In this document: in pieces, positions 9,374 to 18,852 of the stretch
Position numbering within the stretch: position 1 is the stretch's first letter
Layout: the number at the start of each line of letters is the position of its first letter
Assembly (NCBI RefSeq): GCF_001949145.1
Contig: NW_019091761.1
Location: 76,931-96,480 of the forward strand
From: Acanthaster planci
Lineage: Eukaryota; Echinodermata; Asteroidea; Valvatida; Acanthasteridae
Length of the DNA stretch: 19,550 nt
Direction: 5' to 3'
The notes under the pieces: generated by a model
The model's input: the letters and a program-made list of their open reading frames with translations, nothing else
Told to the model about the DNA's origin: nothing
Databases searched by the model: none
Program-made: the position numbers and the translations under genes

Positions 9374-9670
9374 GTTCAAAATACTATGCGATTTAAAATA
9401 CTGTATCTATTGAAAAAAATTGAAAGAAATAAATTTACACTGTTGCGTGTCTTGCCTTTTCGGATGCAAATGTCTAGCATCGAAAAACAGTCTCGGCAGA
9501 TTTTTGAAACGCTTGCTTTCCCTACAAATGTATTTGCTTAGCCAATTTTAATAAATACAGTTATCCTTTGTTTTGGTAAGTTGGGCCTGATATTCATTTG
9601 TCCCAGTCGCCAAATGTTTAAAAATTCTGCGGTTTAAATACTGTATCTATTGAAAGAAACTGAAAGACAT
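9374..9670. repeat. Imperfect direct repeat flanking the gypsy leader
   Basis: A block at 9374-9430 recurs at 9616-9670. The two share an identical 20-base core, AAATACTGTATCTATTGAAA, at 9396-9415 and 9636-9655, with similar sequence on both sides. The copies are 240 bases apart and lie on either side of the possible primer-binding site at 9601-9612. They may be pieces of LTR or a local duplication. Confidence 0.6.
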
Positions 9671-10319
9671 CATCTAAATTCACGTGAAAATTAATCAATT
9701 GAATACGTATAAAAAGTAGATCATGCAGCATGATGGCACCTCAAAATAATAAACAAGAGTAGTTCCAAGCTAATTCATGGTGTTAAGAACTTGTTCATTT
9801 GATCTTGGTTTTATAAAAACTGGTACTTTTGATCACGTAACCTTAAGGTCATATTCCTAATATCAAATACATATTCTGTTACCACTCAAGGCATTTTGTA
9901 TGTAGAGCTTGGATCAATAATTATGCCGCTTTGGAAGATTTGTTGCAAACAATGCTAAAACAGAGACTGGTTTTGCTTTTATTAAAAGCAAATGCATTCC
10001 CGTCACGAAAGCAAGGAAAAATAAGAAAACCCTGGTTCACTGTTCAAATGACACTCTTTTGTGCATTTTGAAATATTTTCCATGTTTATACATTTTACCT
10101 GTTACCTGCCTGAGGCGGCCACGTTCTGGTCTTTCCAAGTTCAACAAATCCTTTAGTCTTGGACTCATCCTAACTGTCAGGCACACGAGGAATCCAGACA
10201 TGTTTAGGAAGTACTTATTGCAGCAGAAGTTGAATGCAACTACAGCAAGTTTCATTTTTTACCATAGATAGCTGTGTGGGAATAAAGCAATTATTTTCGT
10301 ATTATTCTAACTTCTCTTT
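9671..10319. other. Mostly non-coding; one weak minus-strand exon candidate
   Basis: The only exon-like piece is on the minus strand at 10173-10106. It has an acceptor GTGCCTGACAG, 22 codons that include SPRLKDLLNLERPERGRLRQ, and a donor CAG|GTAACA. It is phase 1 in, phase 0 out. No family is recognised and no neighbouring exon was found, so it could be chance. Confidence 0.25.
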
Positions 10320-10341
10320 TTGACGGAATTTTGGGATTTGA

Positions 10342-10508
10342 AGGACAACAAACGCTTGATTGTACAGTACACAGCTACTAACGTCTGTACACCTGTCAAG
10401 GTCAATGGTCGGCGGAAATTGGGGAAATTGAAGGTAGTCGGTATAAATTCATTGCCCCTACGTCCTTCTTCGCTCCAGCTTCAAATCTCTCAACATCCAT
10501 CGGTACAG
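10342..10508 (+). CDS. Possible internal exon, function unknown
   Basis: A plus-strand frame is open from 10311 to 10595. Inside it a clean donor CAG|GTATTT (GT at 10509-10510) would close an exon in phase 0. Acceptor-like AGs lie at about 10341 and 10366, so the start is not fixed. The protein reads plausibly (RLIVQYTATNVCTPVKVNG, then KLGKLKVVGINSLPLRPSS) with a single cysteine and no membrane segment. I recognise no domain, and no adjoining exon was established. It could be part of a plus-strand gene leading towards 13556 (also phase 0 in), or it could be a chance open frame. Confidence 0.25.
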
Positions 10509-10510
10509 GT

Positions 10511-13500
10511 ATTTAAAATAATTTTTTTAATTATAACAGAACTGAATTTTAATGACGTGATACAAATTTTTATTTCAAGTCAGAACCTTAATTAACTGCC
10601 AGAAGACGTACTTTATGTGGTTGAAAAAAGTAACAAATTCAGGTCTAAGCTCGTTGGCAATGCATACTTTATTTCCACAAAAAGGCTATCCATTTTGCTT
10701 CCATTTTTAAAGGTATCCCAACTCTCACCAAGATGTTCTTGAGATATACAGATTGACAGCATACAACCTTAATAGGCTTCCCAGAAAAGCAGTTCGTAGA
10801 GGATCAATGTTTTAATTAATGAGCGTGGTAATCTCGTGTAACAAGTCAAAAGTGTTGAAATATTACTTTCCCAGTCTCACTTGAGTAAAGAAGACTGTCT
10901 CTGAAATGCATAAATTCGTTCATTATTTACCGTGTTATTACATGCAAAAACATTTCGTTTTATTAACGACTAGACTATAATCTTTGAAGTACTGGCAAGA
11001 AGAAAAATCTGCTGCAAACTTCTGAAAAGGGATATCTGCCTATTATTCAATTTCAATCGTATGCATTTTGTTCAATATGTAATAAACACCACTCGTATAC
11101 TATAATGATGTGTAGCATGTTGTATAAATTACCTGGGATTAAACCTAAGGGCGAAATGCAAAAAGCGTACGATAAGGCTTTGTTCCTATGTGAGACAGAA
11201 ATGTTCTCTTGTACAAGCAACTTCCATTGCACAACCTCTTGTCGTTTAATTAAATAAATTATAAACAGGAATTTTGCCCGTGGAAGTGAAAAACCAGTCA
11301 CAATCCAAGCAGGTAAGGGCTCAGAGGGGAAAAAATAAACACCAATAAACTGGGTTATTGGACTGAAACACGACAGAAGCCGTCGGCAACACTTGTGCGT
11401 CGCTTTTCTCTTGCAGACACGTGATATTTGTCGAAGCAGTCCTCAATAATTATTGGCGCAATATTTTTCATTTGCGGGAACCGGTAAAGTTAAAATCTAC
11501 CCTTACAAATGCACTGTCCAAGAATGATCGACTCAACACGGTTTTGCACGGAAACGTCGACACCAAGTCTCATTGTGCGAGCTTCTTTTCCGAAACTACA
11601 AACTGCACAAGAACGGAGTATGTTTTATTTCTTAACTAAAATACAACAAATCGTGCACTTAAACTTGATAGATGGAACAATCAACATAATATACACGATA
11701 TATACGGTAGTTCAACTGCTATTTATAACTGTGTATTGCACAGTTCAGCAAAAAAGCTGACATTGTTTGATACGCAATCATCTCACTAGCAGGTACATGG
11801 AGCTGTCTCTATTCCATTCACAAAGCTTTGAACTCTTTGCTTCCTTTGTGAAATCCGGCTGCGCGCGGTGTTTACCTGCGACAGCTCTGGTACGTGTCGG
11901 GTCACTGGGGGTGCTTTTCTTTTCAATAGTCTGGAATCTAAAGCAATGAATACTTCATTTTTTCCCAAACCCTGCGAATTAGACACGGAAAGAGCTCTTA
12001 TCGTAAGCATGCAGTCCCCTGCCGATATACGTTGTTAGAATAGAGCGGTTTGAGCTTAATTATGATGACGGATTACCGATGAGCGACCAAACTCAGCAGA
12101 CATGTCGACTGAATTCTTAAAATGAGTAGGTAGGCCAAGCCTGTCTATCCACGCTTTTGTGACTGTAACTAGACTTTAAATTCACCAGTGCCATTTTCAG
12201 CACAAAAGACAATTTTTAGCAACTAACGCGATTTGAAAGAGTGTGCCCCAAGGCAACCTATACTGGGATAAGGGGACTATGCTAAAACGTATACCACATA
12301 AACTCATTCCAGAAGGGCATAGTTAGCACCGCTCCAAACTATTCATAGGTCCTACTTCGGGAATCACGAGGATATTGAGAGTTCAGGCATTCAGTACAAA
12401 GTTGATCCCCAAACATGTATTCCGGACTAACAACACGTAATTCACAACGGATAGCTACACCTTCATAGGAAATAGTGCGCATTTAGGGCCCATTTTTATC
12501 AAAATTTCAAAAGAAATGTAAGTTAAATTTCTTTCCATTGCATCCCACGACAATTCCGATAAATGCCATGCTCTATTGGCCGCAAAATTTTCAGGATTCA
12601 GTCTAATTGGGTTTTGGTCAGCGTAAGCATTTTGGGGCCTATTTTCAGGGCGTCACCAGAGCCAAAGGGAACCTCGCTTTCAAACACGGAAATGCATGGC
12701 TTAAATTTGTTACCGTGTGGACTTAACAGTTGGCTGCACAGTTTGCAAATAACGACTCCAAATAACTGAGAAGGAAACTTCGTCCATGATCTTTACTTTT
12801 TCAAAGTACAAATCTTTACCGTTAAGTGGTTCATAACTGCAACGAATTCAAGGTAAGTTTAATTCTACAGAACGGTGGGTAAAGTTCATACCTGTGTACG
12901 TTTGACATTATGAAGGCAAATCATTGGTAGTGTAGATTTCATTCAGGAAGAAACCTCCAGTAAGATATCACAACTAATGCTTACGGTACCTCTATGTGGC
13001 ATTACGCACCACTATTCAGCAAGGAGTTTTTATACACGTAGCAAACACTCGTCAAACGTATAGACTTTGGCTCCGTGGTTTTACTTTTGCTTTGAATAAA
13101 TTTTATGCCAAACAATGGTACCACCTTTAAAAAGTTCAGATTATTTTATGTTTTCCCCGATTGTATATAATGTTTAACAGACGTCAGGTTCAGGGATTGG
13201 GGTCTTCAAATACAGCAGTTTCTTTAACTTTTGCAATCAGTTTTCATGGGAAATAAAAGTGAACCGCTGAAAAGTCTAAAAGATTGTCTGAGTTCTCTCT
13301 CGGCCCTTGCAATAATTACCATTCTTTCCTTTCAACTTGGCAAACGGAAAGAATACACTCCACAGAAATGGAAGTGAACTGTTAAATACAGGCACACGTT
13401 TGTTATCAGGAAAAAACGAAATCAATTATTGTGTTGATAAGAAGTATTATTAAGAGATACTACAGTATTTACTGACTAGATACATTTTCCAACCCCCCCC

Positions 13501-13555
13501 AAAGAAAACCCTTTCCCAAGGTACAAAGGTTCATCTCTAATCCATTCGTTTTCAG
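10511..13555. other. Long AT-rich non-coding stretch
   Basis: No gene or repeat is supported. One strong acceptor, CTTTTCTCTTGCAG (ending 11416), opens a 74-codon plus frame to 11639 with a possible donor CCG|GTAAAG at 11484. Short hairpins such as AACTGTG/CACAGTT (11727-11745) and a weak pair of similar GCATTT(T/A)GGGGCC-like pieces near 12480 and 12628 are noted only. Confidence 0.35.
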
Positions 13556-13640
13556 ATCAGGTCTGGCACACCTGACTGGGAACAGCAGTTGAAATTCCAC
13601 TGGAAGGCTAACGTGCGTCATAATGGATCTGTTGATGTGG
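13556..13640 (+). CDS. Possible internal exon, function unknown
   Basis: A good acceptor (CATTCGTTTTCAG, ending 13555) is followed by 28 open codons containing GTPDWEQQLKFHWKANVRHN. A donor-like GG|GTAGCT lies at 13641, or GAT|GTGGGT at 13637. Only this frame is open across the exon; the other two forward frames are stopped. The peptide looks soluble and would suit an extracellular beta-rich domain, but I cannot assign a family. It lies about 1.8 kb upstream of the transmembrane exon on the same strand. With the 13637 donor it would leave phase 0, which also suits the alternative acceptor at 15415. Linkage to that gene is therefore possible but unproven. Confidence 0.3.
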
Positions 13641-15466
13641 GTAGCTTATAGCCTGAAAATAAGTCTAAATTCTTAAATTGAAATATGAAAGAGTTTTTCT
13701 GGTGTACGTATCTTACTTGGACTATTACATAGAGTATGCGCTATTCGTTTGTGTGGGCGAGCGGCAAGCATTATAACACACTGATACTTTTCTTCAATAC
13801 AAAGAAAAAAATCTACTTAGTGTCGGGGAGGTGTTAATTTGAAGTACGGGTTTTGTCCTACCACTGACGCATATTATTAATCAACACTATACACTCAGTA
13901 CTCATTTACCATCTTATTCACGTGGAACTCGAGCCTGGTACTCCTGCTTGCTAGTGCAAACGTCTTAAATGCCCAAGTTAGAAGTGAGGGACTTATAGGC
14001 GTTCATTCTCCTGAGTAAGGTCTAAGACAGGCCCAGTACATGCAGAGAGTAAAAAAAAGTCAATAAATTATGGATTTCCCACGATTTGGTTTCAAAACTT
14101 TGACTTCGTTTTCCAAAGAACCACGTCCATTTTATTGAATACCCCGTTTGAAAGTTGTCCAATAGAATCCCCTTAAACTCGGCATGTGCATGGTGCGTCA
14201 CGTGCACACACACACTTCTGGTCAATCATACCCAATTAAGCTCTTTTGTATACACGTGCCAGTGCGTGATTTATGCAGAAGGCATTATCAAGTATTAATA
14301 CACAGTGAAGTTGCATGTTGTTAACTAGAGAGACTGTCTGAGGTATATATGAATATTGATCATTGAATTCGCTCTAAATTGTCTTAACATTAACCATTGT
14401 TCTTTCGCCTTCCTCGCTAGTCAGTGATTTTCATATGAGTTTATTGTCAATTTAATTATATACGTTTGAACCCAGGGTTTTCAAGCCATAATTTCAAGGT
14501 ACTGGAACAGTTTACAAAGTGCTAATATTTAGCTAAATAGTTTTCCACGCACTATCTACAATGCGCAGAAGCAGCCCCTATTCGGTCAAAACGAGACAAT
14601 ATGGGCGAGGATGTTTGTTGGTAACGACCCGACCGCAACGCATACATTTTTTTGATTCGCAAACAATTATTGTTTGCGAATCAGAGAAGTGCATTTGCCC
14701 AACCAAAGGAACCCACGTTGCCTAGGAATTGCCAAAGATCCACTGGCTTACGAGGAAGGTGGCCATGCATACCGTTAAAGGGACTCAAAACTGGATGTGC
14801 CAAAAGTTTCGATATGAATATTAAATAGTATGCTACACGATCTCTTTGGGGGTTCAAAGTGTATGTTGAGTGAATTTGCACTGACCAAAAATCTGACGGC
14901 GCTTTTTTACCTTCATTGTTAGTCATAATCCCAATATGACTCTTGTGGAAAGTGAACTGGGAATATCAAGTTTCAAACGAGGTCAAATCATATGATGAGA
15001 ATTTTCTTTACAAATATCCAAGAGGAAAACAAATAATTCTGTGCGTGGGTCGCACCTGGCAGCAAAAACACGAATTAATTTAATCACACTTAATCAAACT
15101 CCAGGGAAAGGCTAAAAGTAGGAGTGAGCATGCGCTCATTGATTTGGTTATTACTATTGATCTGAGTGAAAGTAAACGTACATCAGGATAAATTGCGTTG
15201 ATATTATTACAGAAAGAAATAATTTAAGACCTTAACTGATTTTTGAAATTTTCCTTTCGCATCAACGTCTGTAGAAATTGACTGTTTCTTCCTTGAGACA
15301 TGAAATACGACATTGTTTTTACATAATTGTCATGCATACCCCTACACGTAATGAATTCTTATGCTGCACAACCTGCATAATACAAAACAAAATCTAATTG
15401 GGTCTTCTTTCACAGAAAACCGATGTCTCATACTGTAGTTTTTGTGAAAAATTACTTTTTAGAACC
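13641..15466. other. Non-coding stretch with one long perfect palindrome
   Basis: No exon is supported. The plus strand has a pyrimidine-rich acceptor-like site near 14420 without a useful open frame after it, and the minus strand has an 81-codon frame (14926-14681) without recognisable features. Two acceptors, CTTTCACAG (ending 15415) and ACTTTTTAG (ending 15462), lie just before the transmembrane exon. Confidence 0.35.
14653..14683. repeat. Perfect 31-base palindrome (15-base arms, 1-base centre)
   Basis: The arms TGATTCGCAAACAAT and ATTGTTTGCGAATCA are exactly complementary around a single T. On single-stranded DNA or RNA this would form a strong hairpin or cruciform. It lies outside any recognised element. 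Confidence 0.85.
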
Positions 15467-15548
15467 ATGGCGCCTATAACGAGTCCTGATGAACTGGCTG
15501 GTATCGTTGTCCTGGCTTTATGTGCTGGTGGTCTTATTCTTCTGTCCT
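15467..15548 (+). CDS. First coding exon of a small single-pass membrane protein
   Basis: An ATG in near-ideal context (AACCATGG) starts 27 codons: a short polar N-terminus (MAPITSPDE) and then a hydrophobic run (LAGIVVLALCAGGLILLS). The exon ends one base into a codon at a near-consensus donor T|GTGAGTAA (GT at 15549-15550). Joined to the next exon at 15922 the split codon becomes Trp, and the membrane segment continues as WLFML before a basic KH. This makes one clean transmembrane helix of about 22 residues, probably with the C-terminus in the cytoplasm. The upstream frame is open to about 15400 from an acceptor ending at 15415. The ATG could therefore be internal and the exon could instead be the membrane exon of a longer type I protein. 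I do not recognise the family. Confidence 0.65.
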
Positions 15549-15921
15549 GTGAGTAATTGTAAACTAAAATTTGATGTGGACTTATCTATATTGAAACAGT
15601 ACACGAGTGCCAAATGGTGAAGGAATGCAACACTGTAATGACTAACCAATCCTGTTTATTTTTTGAGAGGGGTGTCGGCACTTCATTTTGTAGAAGCATC
15701 ATGACATATGCCATCCACTGTGATGTTGTGCTATCCAATTCAAGTTGAACAGCGCCCCCATTGTTTTTGATTTCTGCATCAATGCCACCCATACCAACGT
15801 TTTAATAGGGACTGTGTTGATCGTGTTAAAAAAAGATTAATTTGTTACCACAGCATTAAAATTAAAAAATATAATATAAATATATTTAATTTTAAAATAA
15901 TTAAAATTAAACTTTTTACAG

Positions 15922-15975
15922 GGCTGTTCATGTTGAAGCATGGAAGTCAAGAAAGCAGTGACGAGGAGTCTGGAG
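15922..15975 (+). CDS. Second coding exon: end of membrane helix and acidic tail
   Basis: A 54-base exon starts after a good acceptor (ACTTTTTACAG, ending 15921) and ends at a strong donor GGAG|GTAAGC (15976). It is phase 1 at both ends, so it fits in frame between the flanking exons. It encodes the last part of the transmembrane helix (WLFML), a short basic stop-transfer KH, and then the Ser/acid-rich GSQESSDEESG. That last motif resembles casein kinase 2 sites, as often seen in cytoplasmic tails. If the following intron were retained, translation would stop after five more codons. An AT-rich hairpin (15886-15910) lies directly before the acceptor. Confidence 0.6.
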
Positions 15976-16719
15976 GTAAGCAAAAGTGATGATTGCAGAC
16001 ATTCTGGACTAGGTTTAAGCAGTTTTCATAAAATGACAGGTTGAAAAAAAATAGTTGAATCCATGTGAGAACCAAATCAAAGTAATTTCATGCATATTTA
16101 ATGCATTTAATGCAAAGATGTGTTTATAACGTAATATGCCAGCTTTCGGCGCTATCATCGTGTTTCACTGCAACCCGACGCTTGGATATTAACAACTTCG
16201 ACCGTGCGTGACAGTTACTTGGTCAGACCCTCCGGAACCACGCCGAATTGTCCTCAGTAACTTGCAAATACCCTGATGAGCCTGGTCGTTGTTGCTAAGA
16301 TAATACGCTATGTCCATTTTCAAACAATCTCTAGGTCTTTTTCCCCACTAACATTCTCAATTCTGGATTTTGTTTTTTTAACAGTGAGACACTGTATATT
16401 ACACTCGAGAATCTCGACTAAACAATGCGTTAAGTTTTATTTAGCTCGATTTTTAGCTCTACTTTCATGAGTTATGTTCGATCAGCGTGTTTGAATGAAC
16501 AAAAGCAATCCAGCGACGTACTGAACATCGTACACTGCGTTTAACAACCTATTACATGGATACGGACCTACATATGGTTGTGCATTTGCATGTACTTGGA
16601 AATTATGCGTCCTAGCTGTGGTACATGTTCATGCAGTTCAAACATGTGTTGTACATGTGAATGTGTACATGGGGGTGCGTTCAACATTACCCGGCAATGT
16701 TATTATTTATTATTCTTAC
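15976..16719. other. Intron-like sequence
   Basis: This is probably part of the second intron of the small membrane protein gene. The only exon-like piece is the alternative 3' exon that would start at 16385 and stop at 16470. No repeat is recognised otherwise. Confidence 0.4.
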
Positions 16720-16970
16720 AAATGGGTCATTAGGGAGACATTTTGTGGTTAATTTTTCAACCTTAGGGAGACATTGGTCATTAGGGAGACTTTCATTCTC
16801 TCCATAATACTCCAACTACCAGAAGGAGGCTGAATTAATTTTTAGAGAACATATATTAAGATCTAAATTGAAAACAGACAAAGTGTGGTTCAGATCAGAT
16901 TAGGGAATTAAATATTAAATATTTAAGTTTGTGGCAGTTCTTATAGGAATGTCTCCCAAGTGACCCATTT
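16720..16970. mobile_element. MITE-like element with 23-base terminal inverted repeats
   Basis: The left end AAATGGGTCATTAGGGAGACATT (16720-16742) and the reverse complement of the right end (16948-16970) agree at 21 of 23 bases. The element is 251 bases long, AT-rich inside and has no coding frame, as in miniature inverted-repeat elements. The subterminal motif TTAGGGAGAC occurs three times on the left side (16730, 16763 and 16781). Flanks on both sides contain ATTATTATT-like sequence, so the target-site duplication is unclear and the inverted repeats may extend further with an indel. The transposase family is not identified. Confidence 0.65.
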
Positions 16971-17159
16971 TTGGTAAACATTATTATTAGCTGCCTCGGC
17001 CACACTGCCGAAGATGACTGAGAAAATATCCAGCTTTTCAAAATAACTAGTTTTTCGTTTCAGTAATCCTTTCTCCATAACACTTTGGCACTTTAGTAAG
17101 AATGTTTGCCTTGAAACTTTGCATATACTTTGACCACCACCCGAGAATGGTCCTAAAAC

Positions 17160-17567
17160 ATACTTGTCATGACGACGTGATCACTTGCACGTGACAAACC
17201 CTCAAAGTTAAATACTTTTCAGGCTTGTATCTTGTATCTTGTCCAAGTGTTTTTAAATTTTGCACAAAAACAAGTCCAAATATGTAATATGTGCAAATTT
17301 GGTTTAGGTCATGATGACGTCCTATCTGAATTTTTAAAGTTTTTAAAATTCTTGTAATTTTAACATTGTTTTCAGATATCTCCTGACCCAAACAGTTTTT
17401 TCCATAATTCATTTTGCTAGACCTCCAATATGTTTATTAGATATCCAAAATCTTTTGATGTCATGATGACGTCACCAAGCACATATTAGGCAAAGTTTTA
17501 TCTTTGTAAAATTCTCCAGTACGTTAACAGTTAATCTTCAACTGCATTTCTGAAGTGACGTCATCAT
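17160..17567. repeat. Diverged repeat marked by TCATGATGACGTC motifs
   Basis: Related motifs lie at 17166-17183 (GTCATGACGACGTGATCA), 17308-17321 (GTCATGATGACGTC) and 17460-17474 (GTCATGATGACGTCA), spaced 142 and 152 bases. A fourth copy is inverted at 17555-17567. The last two contain the perfect octamer TGACGTCA (17467-17474 and 17556-17563), the CRE sequence bound by CREB/ATF factors. The units between the motifs are only weakly alike, so this is an old tandem array or a piece of an interspersed repeat. Confidence 0.5.
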
Positions 17568-17877
17568 TACCTCATTCGTTTATTTTTACTAGTCATTTCA
17601 AGAGTTAATTGTGTACGAATTTGCGAGTATATCGCTACTATCCTCTAGTCACAATTTCTGTAACTCTATCAAGTCCAATTATTACCAAAATCTGCAGAAA
17701 AACCGTAAAATTCGATTCACCAATTTCAGATGTATTTGCAGATTAGAACTATCTTTATTAAGAGCCAAGTGTGAAGTAATTCCGTTATTAACTCGTAAAA
17801 TTGTCTGATTGAATTTGTGTACACAGTGGCCCTTGCCCTCAATTCGGTACATAATACCCATGTACAAATATTTGCAG

Positions 17878-18002
17878 CTGCTACCGGGGCACAAGTGAGG
17901 AAATACCTTGTGCAGCACAGTTCGTGCTCGTTCCAGCTTCTGCGGTCCGAAAAAAGCAAGGACTGGTTAGATGAATGGGACTGTGAGAATCACCCTTTCT
18001 AA
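17878..18002 (+). CDS. Possible last coding exon of the small membrane protein
   Basis: After an acceptor AATATTTGCAG (ending 17877) 40 complete codons lead to TAA at 18000-18002. The frame needs a phase-1 donor, exactly what the exon ending at 15975 provides. The tail reads ATGAQVRKYLVQHSSC, then a basic/acidic stretch, and ends in KDWLDEWDCENHPF, rich in Trp, Asp and Glu. It looks like a real C-terminus but belongs to no family I know. A second acceptor, GTACACAG (ending 17826), is in the same phase and would add 17 residues, so the total would be about 86 or 103 residues. A competing acceptor TTTTTTTAACAG (ending 16384), also phase 1, would give a different end that stops at 16470. ATTAAA at 18020-18025 may be the polyadenylation signal. 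Confidence 0.45.
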
Positions 18003-18019
18003 AAGACTTTTTTCTCGGA

Positions 18020-18025
18020 ATTAAA
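18020..18025 (+). promoter_or_regulatory. Possible polyadenylation signal (ATTAAA)
   Basis: A common variant hexamer lies 17 bases after the TAA of the last exon of the small membrane protein gene. The 3' UTR would be very short, so another downstream site is possible. Confidence 0.3.
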
Positions 18026-18852
18026 GTTCACAAAATATATAAATGATGCTTAGAAAAAGCCCTGAATTCAAAGCGGCTCCGTGATTGTTCACAAACACTT
18101 TACTCTAGCTATTATTAGTATTGACCATGTCAACGGTTGTCAATAAGACCCTAAATTCCTTCTGAAATCCCCCTCCTGGTAAAATGATGAGACTATAGAT
18201 AAATTAAGAAACGGTGTACATATACAAAAGAAAATAATAAAACTAAAAACAAAAATTATGCAAAACAGGAAGAAAAATGTTGGTTGCACCTCGGAAAAAA
18301 AGAAAAATAACATAGTCACATGAAAGGAGTAAAATACACACCAGTTAAATAAACAAAACATTACCAACACTAACGATGCATGACTGTCAGATAGGAATCA
18401 ATTCTCTGAGCAGAAAAAAAAGTAACTAAATGTACAAATACGCAATGTGTTTGAAACCCGCTTCAAGTAAGCACAAAACTGAAAAAGTAAGAAAGCACTT
18501 GAACATATTACACTATGAAATGCAGACAAAAGAGATAAACAATTACACAATTACACCGTAAGTCTGGAGCCAAGATTAAAAACTACGCAATGCGGGACTC
18601 ACAATGACCGTATGAAACATGTCATTCCATTCCCTACCTGTCTGAAAAAAAAATAAGAATACTTGAAGCAAACAGGTTTAGTAAAATTAATCGTTAATTT
18701 CAATGTAAGACCATTTTGGCCAATTCGTGAAGCTGGAATAACGATGACGTAAGTACTGTTATCCATAACTTTATAGCAAAGCATTAGGCAAATGAATTTT
18801 CTCTTTGTATGAAGGCTCCTCCAGCTAAGTCAAGAAACCATTTCCTAAAAGC
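18026..18852. other. AT-rich intergenic stretch with A-rich low complexity
   Basis: An A-rich segment at about 18220-18310 and scattered A runs (18413-18421, 18645-18655) are present. Open frames here reflect the base bias (the minus frame at 18370-18140 is almost all Phe, Ile, Ser) and have no support as genes. Confidence 0.45.

Larger units (their letters stand above)
7094..9612 (-). mobile_element. Truncated Ty3/gypsy-like LTR retrotransposon (leader, gag, protease)
   Basis: On the minus strand the order is leader, gag with coiled-coil N-terminus, gag core with a zinc-knuckle remnant, then an aspartic protease. This is the order of a Ty3/gypsy element. Reverse transcriptase, RNase H, integrase and 3' LTR are absent: the protease reading meets the LINE tail at 7093 and nothing pol-like follows at lower coordinates. 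A possible primer-binding site (TGGCGACTGGGA on the minus strand, 9601-9612) sets the outer limit, but no pair of LTRs is seen, so that boundary is an inference. Several frame breaks show that the copy is inactive. Confidence 0.8.

Noticed and set aside
12050-12080. AGAGCGGTTT piece resembling the edge of a common coral repeat
   Set aside because: The resemblance ends after about ten bases, too short to call.
18140-18370. 76-codon Phe/Ile-rich minus frame that looks like membrane helices
   Set aside because: It is a by-product of A-rich low-complexity DNA on the plus strand.
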